Shown in pieces: positions 33,187-43,085 of a stretch of 64,000 nt of DNA. The notes below the pieces were generated by a model that worked only from the letters and a program-made list of their open reading frames with translations, was not told where the DNA came from and made no database searches. The stretch's first letter is position 1. Each line of letters starts with the position of its first letter. The DNA is taken from the NCBI GenBank assembly GCA_017427685.1, contig JAFRSH010000004.1, positions 57,943-121,942 of the forward strand. Direction: 5' to 3'. The stretch comes from Lachnospiraceae bacterium (GTDB lineage Bacteria > Bacillota > Clostridia > Lachnospirales > Lachnospiraceae). Both the position numbers and the translations under genes were made by a program.

Positions 33187-34344
33187 ATGAAGGATATAAT
33201 CATTTTGGGGTCGACGGGCTCGATCGGAACCCAGACCCTTGAGATAATCGAGAAACACGGAGGCTTTAAGGTTAAGGCCCTCGCGGCTTACGGCAGTGTC
33301 GCTCTCATGGAAGAGCAGGTCAGGAAGTTTAAACCGGAGATCTGCTGCATGTACACGGAGAGCGCGGCTAAGGACCTTAAAGAGCGACTCAGTGACGTGG
33401 ATGTCAGGATAGTCACAGGGATGGAAGGCCTCTGCGAAACGGCAGTCTGCGGCGGCCCCGGATCACTCGTGGTTACGGCTATCGTCGGCATGATCGGTAT
33501 CGAGCCGACTCTTGCGGCCATGGACGAGGGATGCGATATAGCGCTCGCCAACAAGGAAACGATGGTCTGCGCGGGTCACCTTATCACCACACACAAGTGG
33601 AACGAATCGCACTTCATCCGTCCCATCGACAGCGAGCATTCGGCGATCTGGCAGTGCCTCGAGTGTGGCAAGAAAGAAGAAGTTGCGAAGATACTCCTGA
33701 CAGCGTCCGGCGGACCCTTCCGCACCAAGAGCTACGATGAACTTAGGACTGTCACTGCGGCTGACGCGCTCTGTCATCCCAACTGGGCGATGGGCAAAAA
33801 AATCACCATCGATTCCGCTACAATGGTCAACAAAGCACTCGAAGTGATGGAAGCACGCTGGCTCTTTGATGTTGCGGTCGACGATATAGAAGTCGTCATC
33901 CAGCCCGACAGCATCATTCACTCCGCAGTGGAATTCATCGACGGCTCGATCATGGCACAGCTCGCGCCTCCCGATATGAGAGTTCCGATCCAGCACGCTC
34001 TTTACTACCCGAACAGACTCGAGACTCCCCTTAAGGAGCGCATGAATCTCGCGAAGCTCGGCGCGATCAGGCTCGAGAGCCCGGACATGAACGTCCTTAG
34101 GGGACTGCCTCTCGGTATGGAAGCAGCCAAGGGCGGAAGCGGCATGTGCACGGTCTTCAACGCAGCCAACGAGATAGCTGTCGCAGCATTTCTTGAGGGA
34201 AAGATCGGTTTCCTCGGAATATATGATATAATAGAAAAGTGCATGAGAGAGATCCCGGCTGAAAGGGAACCCTCACTCGCAAAGATATTCGAACTTAAGG
34301 CAAATACCTTCGAGCTTGCAGGAAAGCTCGTCGGTTTGAAATAA
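33187..34344 (+). CDS. dxr: 1-deoxy-D-xylulose 5-phosphate reductoisomerase
   Basis: This 385-residue enzyme is the second step of the MEP isoprenoid pathway, NADPH-dependent. It has the Rossmann loop LGSTGSIGTQTLEI, LANKETMVCAG, IDSEHSAIWQCLE with metal ligands, LTASGGPFR, and MGKKITIDSATMVNKALEVM. ATG 33187 has AAGG 5 bases before it and gives the usual start; ATG 33175, which overlaps the cdsA stop, is an alternative. It provides precursor for UppS in the same block. Confidence 0.95.
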   Translation: MKDIIILGSTGSIGTQTLEIIEKHGGFKVKALAAYGSVALMEEQVRKFKPEICCMYTESAAKDLKERLSDVDVRIVTGMEGLCETAVCGGPGSLVVTAIVGMIGIEPTLAAMDEGCDIALANKETMVCAGHLITTHKWNESHFIRPIDSEHSAIWQCLECGKKEEVAKILLTASGGPFRTKSYDELRTVTAADALCHPNWAMGKKITIDSATMVNKALEVMEARWLFDVAVDDIEVVIQPDSIIHSAVEFIDGSIMAQLAPPDMRVPIQHALYYPNRLETPLKERMNLAKLGAIRLESPDMNVLRGLPLGMEAAKGGSGMCTVFNAANEIAVAAFLEGKIGFLGIYDIIEKCMREIPAEREPSLAKIFELKANTFELAGKLVGLK

Positions 34345-34362
34345 GCATTCAGGCGGTAATTA

Positions 34363-35670
34363 ATGAGTACAGTTGTAAGTATAATCGTCGGGGTACTTCT
34401 TCTCGGCGTGATAATCATCTTTCACGAATTCGGTCATTTTCTTATGTGCAAGATGTACAACGTGGCCGTGCCCCAGTTCTACGTGGGCTTCGGACCCAAG
34501 CTGTGCAGCTTTCAAAAAGGAGAGACACTTTTCTCGATCAGGCTTCTGCCCTTCGGCGGAGCATGTCAGATGGCATCTCCCGAAGACCCGGACGTTGATC
34601 CCGAAAGGACCATCAACAGCAAGAAACCACTCATCAAGCTCTGTATCTACGTGGCGGGACCGGTGTTCAACTTCATCCTCGCGTTCCTGGTGAGTCTGAT
34701 CGTTATCGGATTCGTGGGCTACGATTCGCCCGTTGCTACGAGGGTTGCCGAGAACGGTCCTGCTTATGAGGCAGGGATCCGTGTGGGCGACGTCATCACG
34801 GGCTACAACGATATGTCTGTTCATCTCGGAAGAGAGCTTGCGGTCGAGCTTCGTTACGACCCGATCGACGGCAGTCCCATCGAGATCACATACGAAAGAG
34901 ACGGAGAGGAGCACATCGCTACCGTTACACCTGCGTATAACAGACTCTACAGGCTCGGCTTCTCGTACATGCTCGACGACAACAGGGCGGTTGTTTCGGC
35001 TATCAACACAGACGGCGCACTTTACGCCGCGGGCGTCAGACAGGGCGACGTGATCGTCGCGATGGACGGTGAGAAGATCGCCACAGGCAAGGACCTCAAC
35101 AGCTATATCGGGATCCATCCCTTCACGGGAGATGTTGTGTGCGTCTCGGTCGAGAGAAACGGCACGGTACATGATTACTTCGTCACTCCCAAGGTGATCG
35201 AGGACTATGACGCAGGTCTCTCATTCAACAGTAATTACAGGTCCGAACTCGACGGACTCGCTGTTATCAAGTATTCATATTACGAGCTTCGTTATAACGT
35301 CGTCGGAACGCTCAAAAGCCTCGTGATGCTCTTCACGGGCAAGCTTTCAACTGATGATGTGGGCGGTCCCGTGAGGATCGTCGAGGAGCTCGACAACACG
35401 ATTGAAGCTACTGAGGATCAGGGCACGTTCATCGTGGTGATGAACCTCATCAACTGGATCATAGTGCTGAGTGCGAACCTCGGAGTCATGAACCTTCTTC
35501 CGATCCCCGCACTCGACGGAGGCAGGATACTTTTCGCGCTGATCGAGCTTGTGAGACGCAAGCCGATCCCGCCCGAGAAGGAAGGTATCGTTCATCTTGT
35601 GGGCGTGATACTGCTACTGGTACTTACGGTTCTGATCTTCTTTAAGGATATCGTGAGACTCTTCACGTGA
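34363..35670 (+). CDS. rseP: Site-2 intramembrane metalloprotease, RseP/RasP family
   Basis: This membrane protease of 435 residues cuts membrane-bound substrates such as anti-sigma factors. The zinc site is FHEFGHFL (His21, Glu22, His25) in the first helix. LLPFGGACQM follows. Two regions with PDZ features occupy the middle (AYEAGIRVGDVITGYN and LYAAGVRQGDVIVAMDGE), and NLLPIPALDGGRILF near the C-terminus supplies the third zinc ligand. It is in its usual place after dxr. Confidence 0.93.
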   Translation: MSTVVSIIVGVLLLGVIIIFHEFGHFLMCKMYNVAVPQFYVGFGPKLCSFQKGETLFSIRLLPFGGACQMASPEDPDVDPERTINSKKPLIKLCIYVAGPVFNFILAFLVSLIVIGFVGYDSPVATRVAENGPAYEAGIRVGDVITGYNDMSVHLGRELAVELRYDPIDGSPIEITYERDGEEHIATVTPAYNRLYRLGFSYMLDDNRAVVSAINTDGALYAAGVRQGDVIVAMDGEKIATGKDLNSYIGIHPFTGDVVCVSVERNGTVHDYFVTPKVIEDYDAGLSFNSNYRSELDGLAVIKYSYYELRYNVVGTLKSLVMLFTGKLSTDDVGGPVRIVEELDNTIEATEDQGTFIVVMNLINWIIVLSANLGVMNLLPIPALDGGRILFALIELVRRKPIPPEKEGIVHLVGVILLLVLTVLIFFKDIVRLFT

Positions 35671-35754
35671 CCCGGACGGGAGAAGTGCCGTTCGAACGCA
35701 AAAGGATAAAGCTAGGTTGGGGCCGGGCAAATACCGGACATAAAGGGGTTTTAA

Positions 35755-36813
35755 ATGGACAGGATGAAAACACACGAAGTCAGGATAGGAAGTGTTGCGA
35801 TAGGAGCGGACAACCCCATCGCTATCCAGTCCATGACCAACACACGGACAGACGACGCAGCCGCTACGATCGCCCAGATCAAAGAGCTTGAGAAAGCGGG
35901 TTGCGATATCATCAGATGCGCGGTTCCCGACGAGGCTGCCGCGAGAGCGATAGACACTATCAAAGAGGGGATAAGTATCCCTCTTGTTGCAGACATACAC
36001 TTCGACTACAAGCTGGCTATCATGGCCATGGAGCACGGTGCCGACAAGATCAGGATAAACCCCGGCAATATCGGCTCACTTGACAATGTCAAGGCCGTCG
36101 TTAAGGAGGCTTCCCGCAGGGGTATCCCCATCAGAGTGGGCGTCAACAGCGGTTCCCTCGAGAAAGAGATCGTTGCCAAATACGGCGGAGTTACCGCACG
36201 CGGACTTGCGGAAAGCGCACTCAAAAATGTCAGGATCCTCGAGGATCTTGACTTCGGAAATATAGTCATCAGCATCAAATCCTCCGACACCATGATGTCG
36301 GTCGAGGCACATGAGCTCCTCAGGGAAGCGACGGACCATCCGATCCATGTCGGTATCACCGAGACAGGAACTCCGACCTGCGGTATCATCAAGTCCTCGG
36401 TCGGTATCGGAATGATCCTCGGACGCGGAATCGGAGACACTGTCAGAGTCAGCCTTACCGCTGACCCCGTACTCGAGGTTGTGACAGCGAAGAGGATCCT
36501 TAAGACACTCGGACTCAGGAAAGGCGGGATCGACGTTGTGGCCTGCCCCACCTGCGGACGTACGAGGATCGATCTGGTCGGACTTGCCACAAGGGTTGAG
36601 AAGCTCTGTGAGGGCTACGACCTCGACATCAAGGTTGCTGTTATGGGATGTGCCGTTAATGGCCCCGGAGAAGCGAGAGAAGCAGATCTGGGTGTTGCCG
36701 GCGGCAAAGGAGAGGGACTTATCTTCAGACACGGCGAGATCCTTAAGAAGGTGCCCGAAGACATGATCCTCAGTGAGTTAAAGAAGGAGCTTGATTCTTA
36801 TGCTGTTCTTTGA
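35755..36813 (+). CDS. ispG: HMBDP synthase (MEP pathway, 4Fe-4S)
   Basis: This 352-residue enzyme converts ME-cPP to HMBPP. It has an N-terminal TIM barrel (IAIQSMTNTRTDDA, PLVADIHFDYKLAI, KIRINPGNIG) and a C-terminal cluster domain with CPTCGR and MGCAVNGPGEA, which supply the cysteines. Length and motifs are those of the short bacterial form. Its last codons overlap the polC start by 14 bases. With dxr and uppS this makes an isoprenoid supply group. Confidence 0.96.
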   Translation: MDRMKTHEVRIGSVAIGADNPIAIQSMTNTRTDDAAATIAQIKELEKAGCDIIRCAVPDEAAARAIDTIKEGISIPLVADIHFDYKLAIMAMEHGADKIRINPGNIGSLDNVKAVVKEASRRGIPIRVGVNSGSLEKEIVAKYGGVTARGLAESALKNVRILEDLDFGNIVISIKSSDTMMSVEAHELLREATDHPIHVGITETGTPTCGIIKSSVGIGMILGRGIGDTVRVSLTADPVLEVVTAKRILKTLGLRKGGIDVVACPTCGRTRIDLVGLATRVEKLCEGYDLDIKVAVMGCAVNGPGEAREADLGVAGGKGEGLIFRHGEILKKVPEDMILSELKKELDSYAVL

Positions 36814-39800
36814 TGCTTTTCCTACACTGGAGACTGATAAAGAATTACGAAACGTCTTTTCCAAAGCAACGGTGAGCTCCGTTACGGCGCTCCCGGATGC
36901 GGATGAGGTTGTTGTGCATGCCGTCAGCGACAAGTACATCACCGGTCTGCAGATCGCTTCCATGGAGAAGGCGCTTTTTGATTCCGTATTCTCAAAGGCA
37001 GGCAGGCTCGTCAGTCTCAAGGTCAAGTTCGATTTTGAAGATCACACCGACTTTAAGGCGATGTGGGAGAAGTACAGGCTGTACATGGCGGAGGAGATCG
37101 CCGTGGAGAGTGCGCTTCTCGCCACTATCTACAGGAACGCACAGGTCAGTGCACAGGACAGCGTTATCACACTCGACATCGAGGAAAACTACATCGCGCG
37201 CGAGAAGCAGAGTATTCTTGCGGGCATGATCATCGATCACTGGAAGGAACGCTTCGGGATCGATGTCAAAGTTGATTTTAAGTACCACGATGCTCCGAAG
37301 GACAGATCGCGCCGCGACGAGACGGTCCGCGTGATCAGGAGAGAAGAGCTTCCTGGAGCGAAACAGGAGGCAGAGAAAGAAACACTCGCACCGACAGGCG
37401 ACGACTGGTTCGACGACCTCCTCCCGGACGAAGAGCCGGAGAGCGCACCCGTTTCGGCTGTAGCTACCGCACCCGCCGCATCCGAGATCTTCTCCATGGC
37501 ACAGGAGGTCAAGGCAGACGCAGAGGCTCCCAAGCCCGCGGATGCACCTGCGGACAATAAGAGCGAAGAAAAGCCCAAAGAACCCGACAAGAAAGCCGGG
37601 AAAGCCGAGGGCAAGGACTATAAGCGTAAGGGAGCAAATTCCAAGTGGAAGAGCCAGAACTCACTGCCTCCGGATCCCGATATCTTCTACGGAAGGAACT
37701 TTGAGGGTGAGCCCATCAAGCTTTCGGAGCTTGCCGAGGCGGTCGGACAGGTCGTTGTGCGCGGTATGGTCAGAGCATGCGAGGACCGCGAGACCAGGAC
37801 GGGCAAGATCCTCGTGAACTTCGCGATCACGGACTTTACGGATTCCATCAGGGGCAAGATCTTCCTCTCGCCCGATGACAAGGACGCCGTTCTCTCGAAG
37901 CTCAAGAAGGGCAAGTTCATCATGCTCAAGGGAATCGTCGACTACGATTCCTACGATAAAGAGGTCACGGTTCAATCAGTTCAGGGCATCAGGTCGATCA
38001 AGGACTTCAGGAAGAAGCGCCGTGACGATGCAGAGGTGAAGCGTATCGAGCTTCACGCACATACACAGATGAGCGACATGGACGGTGTCATCCCGCCCGA
38101 TGTCCTTATTAAGCGCGCCCTCGAGTGGGGTCACCGCGGTATCGCACTCACCGACCACGGCGTTGTGCAGGCCTTCCCGGTGGCGTTCCACGCGCTTCAT
38201 GACAAGAAGAAGATACCCGAGGAACTCCAGGAAGCTGCCAAGGAATTCAAGATCGTCTACGGATGCGAGGGCTACATCGTCGACGACGAGACCGACAGCG
38301 TCACCGATGACAAGGGCAAGACCTTTACGCGGGGCGAGGACGGAACCTACAGCGAAGAGGACATCCGCCACATGCCTTCGCATCATATAATCCTGCTGTG
38401 CAAGAACGACACGGGTCGCGTCAACCTCTACAAGCTCGTTTCGTACGCGCACCTCAAGTACTTCGGCAGGTACCCCAGGATCCCCAAGAGCTTCCTGCGC
38501 GAGAACAGGGAGGGGATAATCGTCGGCTCGGCCTGCGAGGCGGGAGAGCTCTTCCGCGCGATCGTGCACAACAAGCCGCAGGAGGAGATCGACAGGATCG
38601 CTTCGTTCTACGATTACTACGAGATCCAGCAGGTAGGCAATAACGCCTATATGATAAACGATCCGCGCTTCCCCGACGTCAACTCTTTTGACGACCTTAA
38701 GAGGATCAACATGAAGATCTCGGATCTGGCGATCAGGGACAATAAGCCCTGTGTCGCTACATGCGACGTGCACTTCCTTGATCCCGAGGACGAGGTTTAC
38801 CGCAGGATCCTCATGACTTCGAAGGGCTTTAAGGATGCCGACAACCAGGCACCGCTCTTCCTTCATACAACCGACGAGATGCTCAGCGAATGCGCGTACC
38901 TCGGTGAGAAGCGTGCGTACGAAGTGGTTGTCGAGTACCCCAATCAGATATTCGATTCGATAGAGAAGATCGAGCCCGTGCGTCCCGACAAGTGTCCTCC
39001 CGTTATCGAGGATTCGGACAAGACGCTCCGCGAGATCTGTGAGAACAAAGCACATTCGATGTATGGTGAAGTGCTCCCCGAGGCTGTTTCCTCGAGACTT
39101 GAGCACGAGCTTGATTCGATCATAAAGAACGGCTTCGCCGTGATGTATATCATCGCGCAGAAGCTCGTGTGGAAATCAAACGAGGACGGTTATCTCGTGG
39201 GATCCCGTGGCTCCGTCGGTTCGTCCTTTGTTGCGACGATGGCCGGAATCTCGGAGATCAACCCGCTTTCTCCGCATTACTACTGCCCGGACTGCCATTA
39301 CAGCGAGTTCGATTCGGACGTGTGCAAGGAGTTCTCGAACAGGTCGGGATTTGACCTTCCCGACAAGGACTGCCCCGTCTGTGGCAGGAAGCTCGTCAAG
39401 GACGGACAGAACATCCCATTCGAGACGTTCCTCGGGTTCTACGGCGACAAGGAGCCCGATATCGACCTTAACTTCTCAGGAGAGTACCAGAGTAAGGCAC
39501 ACGACTACACCGAGGTTATCTTCGGTCAGGGACAGACTTTCCGTGCCGGAACGATCGGTACGCTTGCCGAGAAGACGGCCTTCGGCATCGTCTCTAAGTA
39601 CTACGAAGAGCGCGGTATACAGCTGCGAAGCGTGGAGAAGGAGAGGATCGCGGAGGGATGCGTGGGTGTCAGACGTACATCCGGACAGCACCCCGGCGGT
39701 ATCGTCGTGCTCCCTCACGGTGAGAACATCTTCTCGTTCACGCCCCTGCAGCATCCGGCGAACGACATGAGCAGCCCGATCATCACCACGCATTTTGAGT

Positions 39801-40903
39801 ACCATTCGATCGACCACAACCTCTTGAAACTCGATATACTCGGGCACGACGATCCGACCATGGTCAGGATGCTCGAGGACCTCACGGGTGTGGATGTCAA
39901 GACCATCCCCATGGACGACCCCAAGGTAATCTCGCTTTTTGCGTCGACCGAAGCGATCGGCGCGGATCCCAAGGATATCGACGGTATCGATCTCGGAAGT
40001 CTCGGGCTTCCCGAGCTCGGAACCAACTTCGTTATGCAGATGCTCAAGGAAGCGAAGCCGAAGTCATTCTCCGACATGGTAAAGATCTCGGGTCTTTCAC
40101 ACGGAACGGACGTGTGGACAAACAACGCGAGCGACTACATCAAGAACGGCGACTGCACCATTGAGACCGCGATCTGTACCCGTGACGATATCATGATCTA
40201 CCTTATCTCCAAGGGGATCGAACCCGGACTTGCGTTCAAAACCATGGAGTCCGTACGTAAGGGCAAGGGCCTCACGCCCGAGATGGAACAGGCGATGATC
40301 GATAACGACGTGCCGCAGTGGTACATGGATTCCTGTAAGAAGATCAAGTATATGTTCCCGAAGGCTCATGCCTGTGCATATATGGTCATGGCGTTCAGGA
40401 TCGCCCACTTTAAGGTTTATTATCCGCTTGCATACTACGCGGCATTCTTCAGTATCAGAGCCACGGGCTTCGATTACGAGAAGATGGCTCTCGGCAAGGA
40501 AGAACTCCAGAGGAGACTCGCTCTCAACAAGAGCGTTCCGAAGGTGAACAGGACCGCCAGAGACGACAAAGAGCTTGATGACATGCATCTCGTACTTGAG
40601 TTTTACGCGAGAGGCTTTAAGTTCGTGCCCATAGACATTTACAGAGCCAAGGCCCGCCACTTCACCATCGTCGACGGGGCACTCATGCCGTCACTCGTCA
40701 CCCTGCAGGGCCTCGGTGAGAAGGCTGCCGAGATGATAGAAGACACCGCCTCAAAGAAAAAGTTCCTCTCGAAAGACGACTTTAAGAGGAGCTGCAAGGT
40801 CAGCGACACGATCGTCCAACTCATGAGCGGACTGGGCCTTCTCGACGAACTGCCCGACACGGATCAGATCTCTTTTTCCGATATGTTTGATCTCGGAGTA
40901 TAA
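36800..40903 (+). CDS. polC: DNA polymerase III alpha subunit, PolC type, without exonuclease insert
   Basis: This replicative polymerase of 1367 residues has an N-terminal domain (1-190), an acidic Ala/Pro/Glu-Lys linker (about 190-290), an OB fold (about 320-400) and a PHP domain from Arg415 (IELHAHTQMSDMDGVIPPDV, ALTDHGVVQAFP). It ends with the polymerase core: a cysteine-rich zinc site near 830-870, PDIDLNFSGEYQ with Asp887 and Asp889, and GTIGTLAEKTAFG. In standard PolC the DEDDh proofreading exonuclease is inserted in the PHP domain, starting after the IVDD segment. Here only about 32 residues separate IVDDE (from Ile493) from HHIILLCKN (from His528), and no exonuclease motif is present. 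ATG 36800 has AAGGAG at 36784-36789. The rest matches B. subtilis PolC closely. Confidence 0.95.
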   Translation: MLFFDAFPTLETDKELRNVFSKATVSSVTALPDADEVVVHAVSDKYITGLQIASMEKALFDSVFSKAGRLVSLKVKFDFEDHTDFKAMWEKYRLYMAEEIAVESALLATIYRNAQVSAQDSVITLDIEENYIAREKQSILAGMIIDHWKERFGIDVKVDFKYHDAPKDRSRRDETVRVIRREELPGAKQEAEKETLAPTGDDWFDDLLPDEEPESAPVSAVATAPAASEIFSMAQEVKADAEAPKPADAPADNKSEEKPKEPDKKAGKAEGKDYKRKGANSKWKSQNSLPPDPDIFYGRNFEGEPIKLSELAEAVGQVVVRGMVRACEDRETRTGKILVNFAITDFTDSIRGKIFLSPDDKDAVLSKLKKGKFIMLKGIVDYDSYDKEVTVQSVQGIRSIKDFRKKRRDDAEVKRIELHAHTQMSDMDGVIPPDVLIKRALEWGHRGIALTDHGVVQAFPVAFHALHDKKKIPEELQEAAKEFKIVYGCEGYIVDDETDSVTDDKGKTFTRGEDGTYSEEDIRHMPSHHIILLCKNDTGRVNLYKLVSYAHLKYFGRYPRIPKSFLRENREGIIVGSACEAGELFRAIVHNKPQEEIDRIASFYDYYEIQQVGNNAYMINDPRFPDVNSFDDLKRINMKISDLAIRDNKPCVATCDVHFLDPEDEVYRRILMTSKGFKDADNQAPLFLHTTDEMLSECAYLGEKRAYEVVVEYPNQIFDSIEKIEPVRPDKCPPVIEDSDKTLREICENKAHSMYGEVLPEAVSSRLEHELDSIIKNGFAVMYIIAQKLVWKSNEDGYLVGSRGSVGSSFVATMAGISEINPLSPHYYCPDCHYSEFDSDVCKEFSNRSGFDLPDKDCPVCGRKLVKDGQNIPFETFLGFYGDKEPDIDLNFSGEYQSKAHDYTEVIFGQGQTFRAGTIGTLAEKTAFGIVSKYYEERGIQLRSVEKERIAEGCVGVRRTSGQHPGGIVVLPHGENIFSFTPLQHPANDMSSPIITTHFEYHSIDHNLLKLDILGHDDPTMVRMLEDLTGVDVKTIPMDDPKVISLFASTEAIGADPKDIDGIDLGSLGLPELGTNFVMQMLKEAKPKSFSDMVKISGLSHGTDVWTNNASDYIKNGDCTIETAICTRDDIMIYLISKGIEPGLAFKTMESVRKGKGLTPEMEQAMIDNDVPQWYMDSCKKIKYMFPKAHACAYMVMAFRIAHFKVYYPLAYYAAFFSIRATGFDYEKMALGKEELQRRLALNKSVPKVNRTARDDKELDDMHLVLEFYARGFKFVPIDIYRAKARHFTIVDGALMPSLVTLQGLGEKAAEMIEDTASKKKFLSKDDFKRSCKVSDTIVQLMSGLGLLDELPDTDQISFSDMFDLGV

Positions 40904-40979
40904 TCTCGAAAAAAAAGTCTTGCAATCCTGATTCGGGTATGATAGTATACTACTTGCTGACGCGAGAGCACAGCGAGAT

Positions 40980-41051
40980 GGCGAATTGGTCAAGAGGCTA
41001 AGACGCCGCCCTCTCACGGCGGAAACAGGGGTTCGATTCCCCTATTCGTCA
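40980..41051 (+). tRNA. tRNA-Glu (anticodon CTC)
   Basis: The acceptor stem GGCGAAT (40980-40986) pairs with ATTCGTC (41044-41050), with one G-T pair. The D arm GTC...GAC, anticodon stem CCGCC/GGCGG with loop CTCTCAC, and T arm GGGG-TTCGATT-CCCC are intact. The anticodon reads CTC, for GAG codons. CCA is not encoded. A terminator follows. Confidence 0.95.
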
Positions 41052-41054
41052 CTT

Positions 41055-41087
41055 GGAAGCTTCCGGAAAGATCCGGAAGCTTTTCTT
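41055..41087 (+). terminator. Terminator after tRNA-Glu
   Basis: AAGCTTCCGG (41057-41066) pairs with CCGGAAGCTT (41073-41082), loop AAAGAT, followed by TTCTT. Confidence 0.8.
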
Positions 41088-41161
41088 ATGCAAAAAGCTT
41101 ATGAATCTCCTGCAGTCTGTTTACGAACAGATGGATGAGCGAATAAAAATACATTTTTCGC

Positions 41162-41190
41162 TTGACACCCCTAAATATTAAATATAGAAT
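41162..41190 (+). promoter_or_regulatory. Promoter of rny
   Basis: A perfect TTGACA (41162-41167) and TAGAAT (41185-41190) are spaced by 17 bases. The start would leave a leader of about 90 bases before rny. Confidence 0.8.
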
Positions 41191-41285
41191 AAAAATGTTG
41201 TAGTGGAGGCAACTGTACTGCCAAGCGGTGGGGATGGTTGCGATGCTATGATGACAACAAAATATTTTCCAGGAGGGACTTGTTC

Positions 41286-42842
41286 TTGATCTACGCTATT
41301 TGCAGCGTTTGCGGTCTCCTCGTTGGAGCAGTGGCAGCATGGCTGATCGCCTCGAAGGTCGTTATCGCCCGTAAGAATAAGGAAGATGAAGCGACCATCG
41401 GATCTGCACAGAGCAGAGCAAAGGAGATCATCGACGAAGCCACTAAAGCCGGCGAAGCCAAAAAACGTGAAGCTTTGGTTGAAGTCAAGGAAGAATCCAT
41501 CCGCGCAAAGAAAGAACTCGATAAAGAGATCAGACAAAGAAATGCTGAGGTTCAGCATTTTGAACAGCGCGTGTTAAAGAAGGAAGAAAACCTTGACCGC
41601 AAGCTCGAAGCCGTGGAAAAGAAAGAAGCGAAGATCGCCGCTAAGGAACTGGAGCTTGAGCGAATCATGGGCGAACAGGAAGAAGCTCGTGACAGGCAGA
41701 TCCAGGAATTAGAGAAGATCTCGTCAATGACCTCCGAACAAGCCAAGGAATATCTTATCAAGACAGTCGAAGATGAAGTACAGCATGAAACCGCTGTTCT
41801 TATCAAGGATCTTGAGCAGAAAGCAAAGGACGAAGCAGACAAGAAGGCTAAGGAATTAGTTATCAACGCAATTCAGAAGACTGCTGCGGATCATGTCGCA
41901 GAAGCTACCATCTCGGTTGTCCAGTTACCAAGTGATGAGATGAAGGGACGTATTATCGGTCGTGAAGGCCGCAACATCCGTACCCTTGAAACACTCACGG
42001 GCATCGATCTTATCATCGATGATACACCCGAGGCTGTTGTTATTTCAGGTTTCGATCCCATCAGAAGAGAGATCGCAAGGATCGCTCTCGAGAAGCTGAT
42101 TGTGGACGGTCGCATACACCCCACAAGAATCGAAGAGATGGTTGAGAAAGCCAGAAAAGAAGTTGAACAGTCCATTAAGGAAGCCGGAGAGAACGCAGCA
42201 CTCGAAGCAGGCGTTCACAATATTCATCCCGAACTCATCAAGCTTCTTGGTAAGATGAAATTCCGTACCAGCTATGGTCAAAACGCACTCAAGCATTCTG
42301 TTGAGGTTGCACTTCTTGCGGGACAGCTCGCAGGAGAGCTCGGCCTTGACGTGAGACTTGCGAAGCGTGCCGGACTCTTGCATGATATCGGTAAGTCGAT
42401 CGATCAGGAGATGGAAGGAACCCATGTTCAGATCGGTGTCGACCTTTGCCGGAAGTATAAGGAATCTGCTATCGTTATCAATGCCGTTGAGGCACATCAC
42501 GGCGATGTTGAATTCCAGTCGCTTATCGCATGCATAGTTCAGGCAGCAGACGCTATCTCGGCCGCAAGACCGGGAGCGAGAAAAGAGACCCTTGAGACCT
42601 ACACAACAAGGCTCAAGCAGCTCGAGGATATTTCCGGAAGCTTCAAGGGAGTCGAGAAATCTTTCGCCATCCAGGCCGGAAGAGAAGTAAGAGTTATGGT
42701 CGTTCCCGAACAGATAAACGATGACAACATGGTATTACTTGCACGCGACATCTCCAAGAAGATCGAAGCAGAGCTTGAATACCCCGGACAGATAAAAGTC
42801 AATGTCATCAGGGAATCAAGAGTAACCGATTACGCAAAATGA
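41286..42842 (+). CDS. rny: Ribonuclease Y
   Basis: This 518-residue membrane-anchored endoribonuclease starts mRNA decay. It has an N-terminal membrane helix ([20 protein letters not shown]), a long coiled coil to about residue 190 rich in Lys/Glu, a KH domain ([20 protein letters not shown]), and an HD domain with [12 protein letters not shown] and [15 protein letters not shown] at 41271-41276 favours TTG 41286 (TTG 41280 is too close). It is a single-gene unit with its own promoter and terminator. Confidence 0.96.
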   Translation: MIYAICSVCGLLVGAVAAWLIASKVVIARKNKEDEATIGSAQSRAKEIIDEATKAGEAKKREALVEVKEESIRAKKELDKEIRQRNAEVQHFEQRVLKKEENLDRKLEAVEKKEAKIAAKELELERIMGEQEEARDRQIQELEKISSMTSEQAKEYLIKTVEDEVQHETAVLIKDLEQKAKDEADKKAKELVINAIQKTAADHVAEATISVVQLPSDEMKGRIIGREGRNIRTLETLTGIDLIIDDTPEAVVISGFDPIRREIARIALEKLIVDGRIHPTRIEEMVEKARKEVEQSIKEAGENAALEAGVHNIHPELIKLLGKMKFRTSYGQNALKHSVEVALLAGQLAGELGLDVRLAKRAGLLHDIGKSIDQEMEGTHVQIGVDLCRKYKESAIVINAVEAHHGDVEFQSLIACIVQAADAISAARPGARKETLETYTTRLKQLEDISGSFKGVEKSFAIQAGREVRVMVVPEQINDDNMVLLARDISKKIEAELEYPGQIKVNVIRESRVTDYAK

Positions 42843-42850
42843 AAACAAAG

Positions 42851-42884
42851 CTTTCCCCGTACGAAATGTGTACGGGGAAAATTT
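42851..42884 (+). terminator. Terminator after rny
   Basis: TTTCCCCGTAC (42852-42862) pairs with GTACGGGGAAA (42870-42880), followed by ATTT. Confidence 0.8.
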
Positions 42885-42980
42885 CATGTAAGGGACAATA
42901 TGCGTTACAGAATGTTGTCTCATCATGAATTATTATGCAACGGTTATGAATACGGTTCATTAATAACAGAAAAAAATTGT

Positions 42981-43009
42981 TGTAATCTTATGACATATAC
43001 AGTAAAATA
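42981..43009 (+). promoter_or_regulatory. Candidate promoter of the aminotransferase gene
   Basis: TTGTAA (42981-42986) and TAAAAT (43004-43009) lie 17 bases apart in an AT-rich stretch, 76 bases before ATG 43086. Confidence 0.5.
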
Positions 43010-43085
43010 AAGCGATTATACGCTTTTAATGCATAATTATTAAGTAATAAACATCCATGTAAGGGATGGAGAAAGGGTGTATCAC

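Noticed and set aside
37976..39106. Minus-strand open frame of about 376 codons inside polC
   Set aside because: polC is well conserved across the same bases; the reverse frame is a by-product of codon bias.
40920..40951. Promoter of tRNA-Glu
   Set aside because: TTGCAA and TATGAT/TATACT are present, but no pairing has both good matches and 16-18 base spacing; left uncalled.
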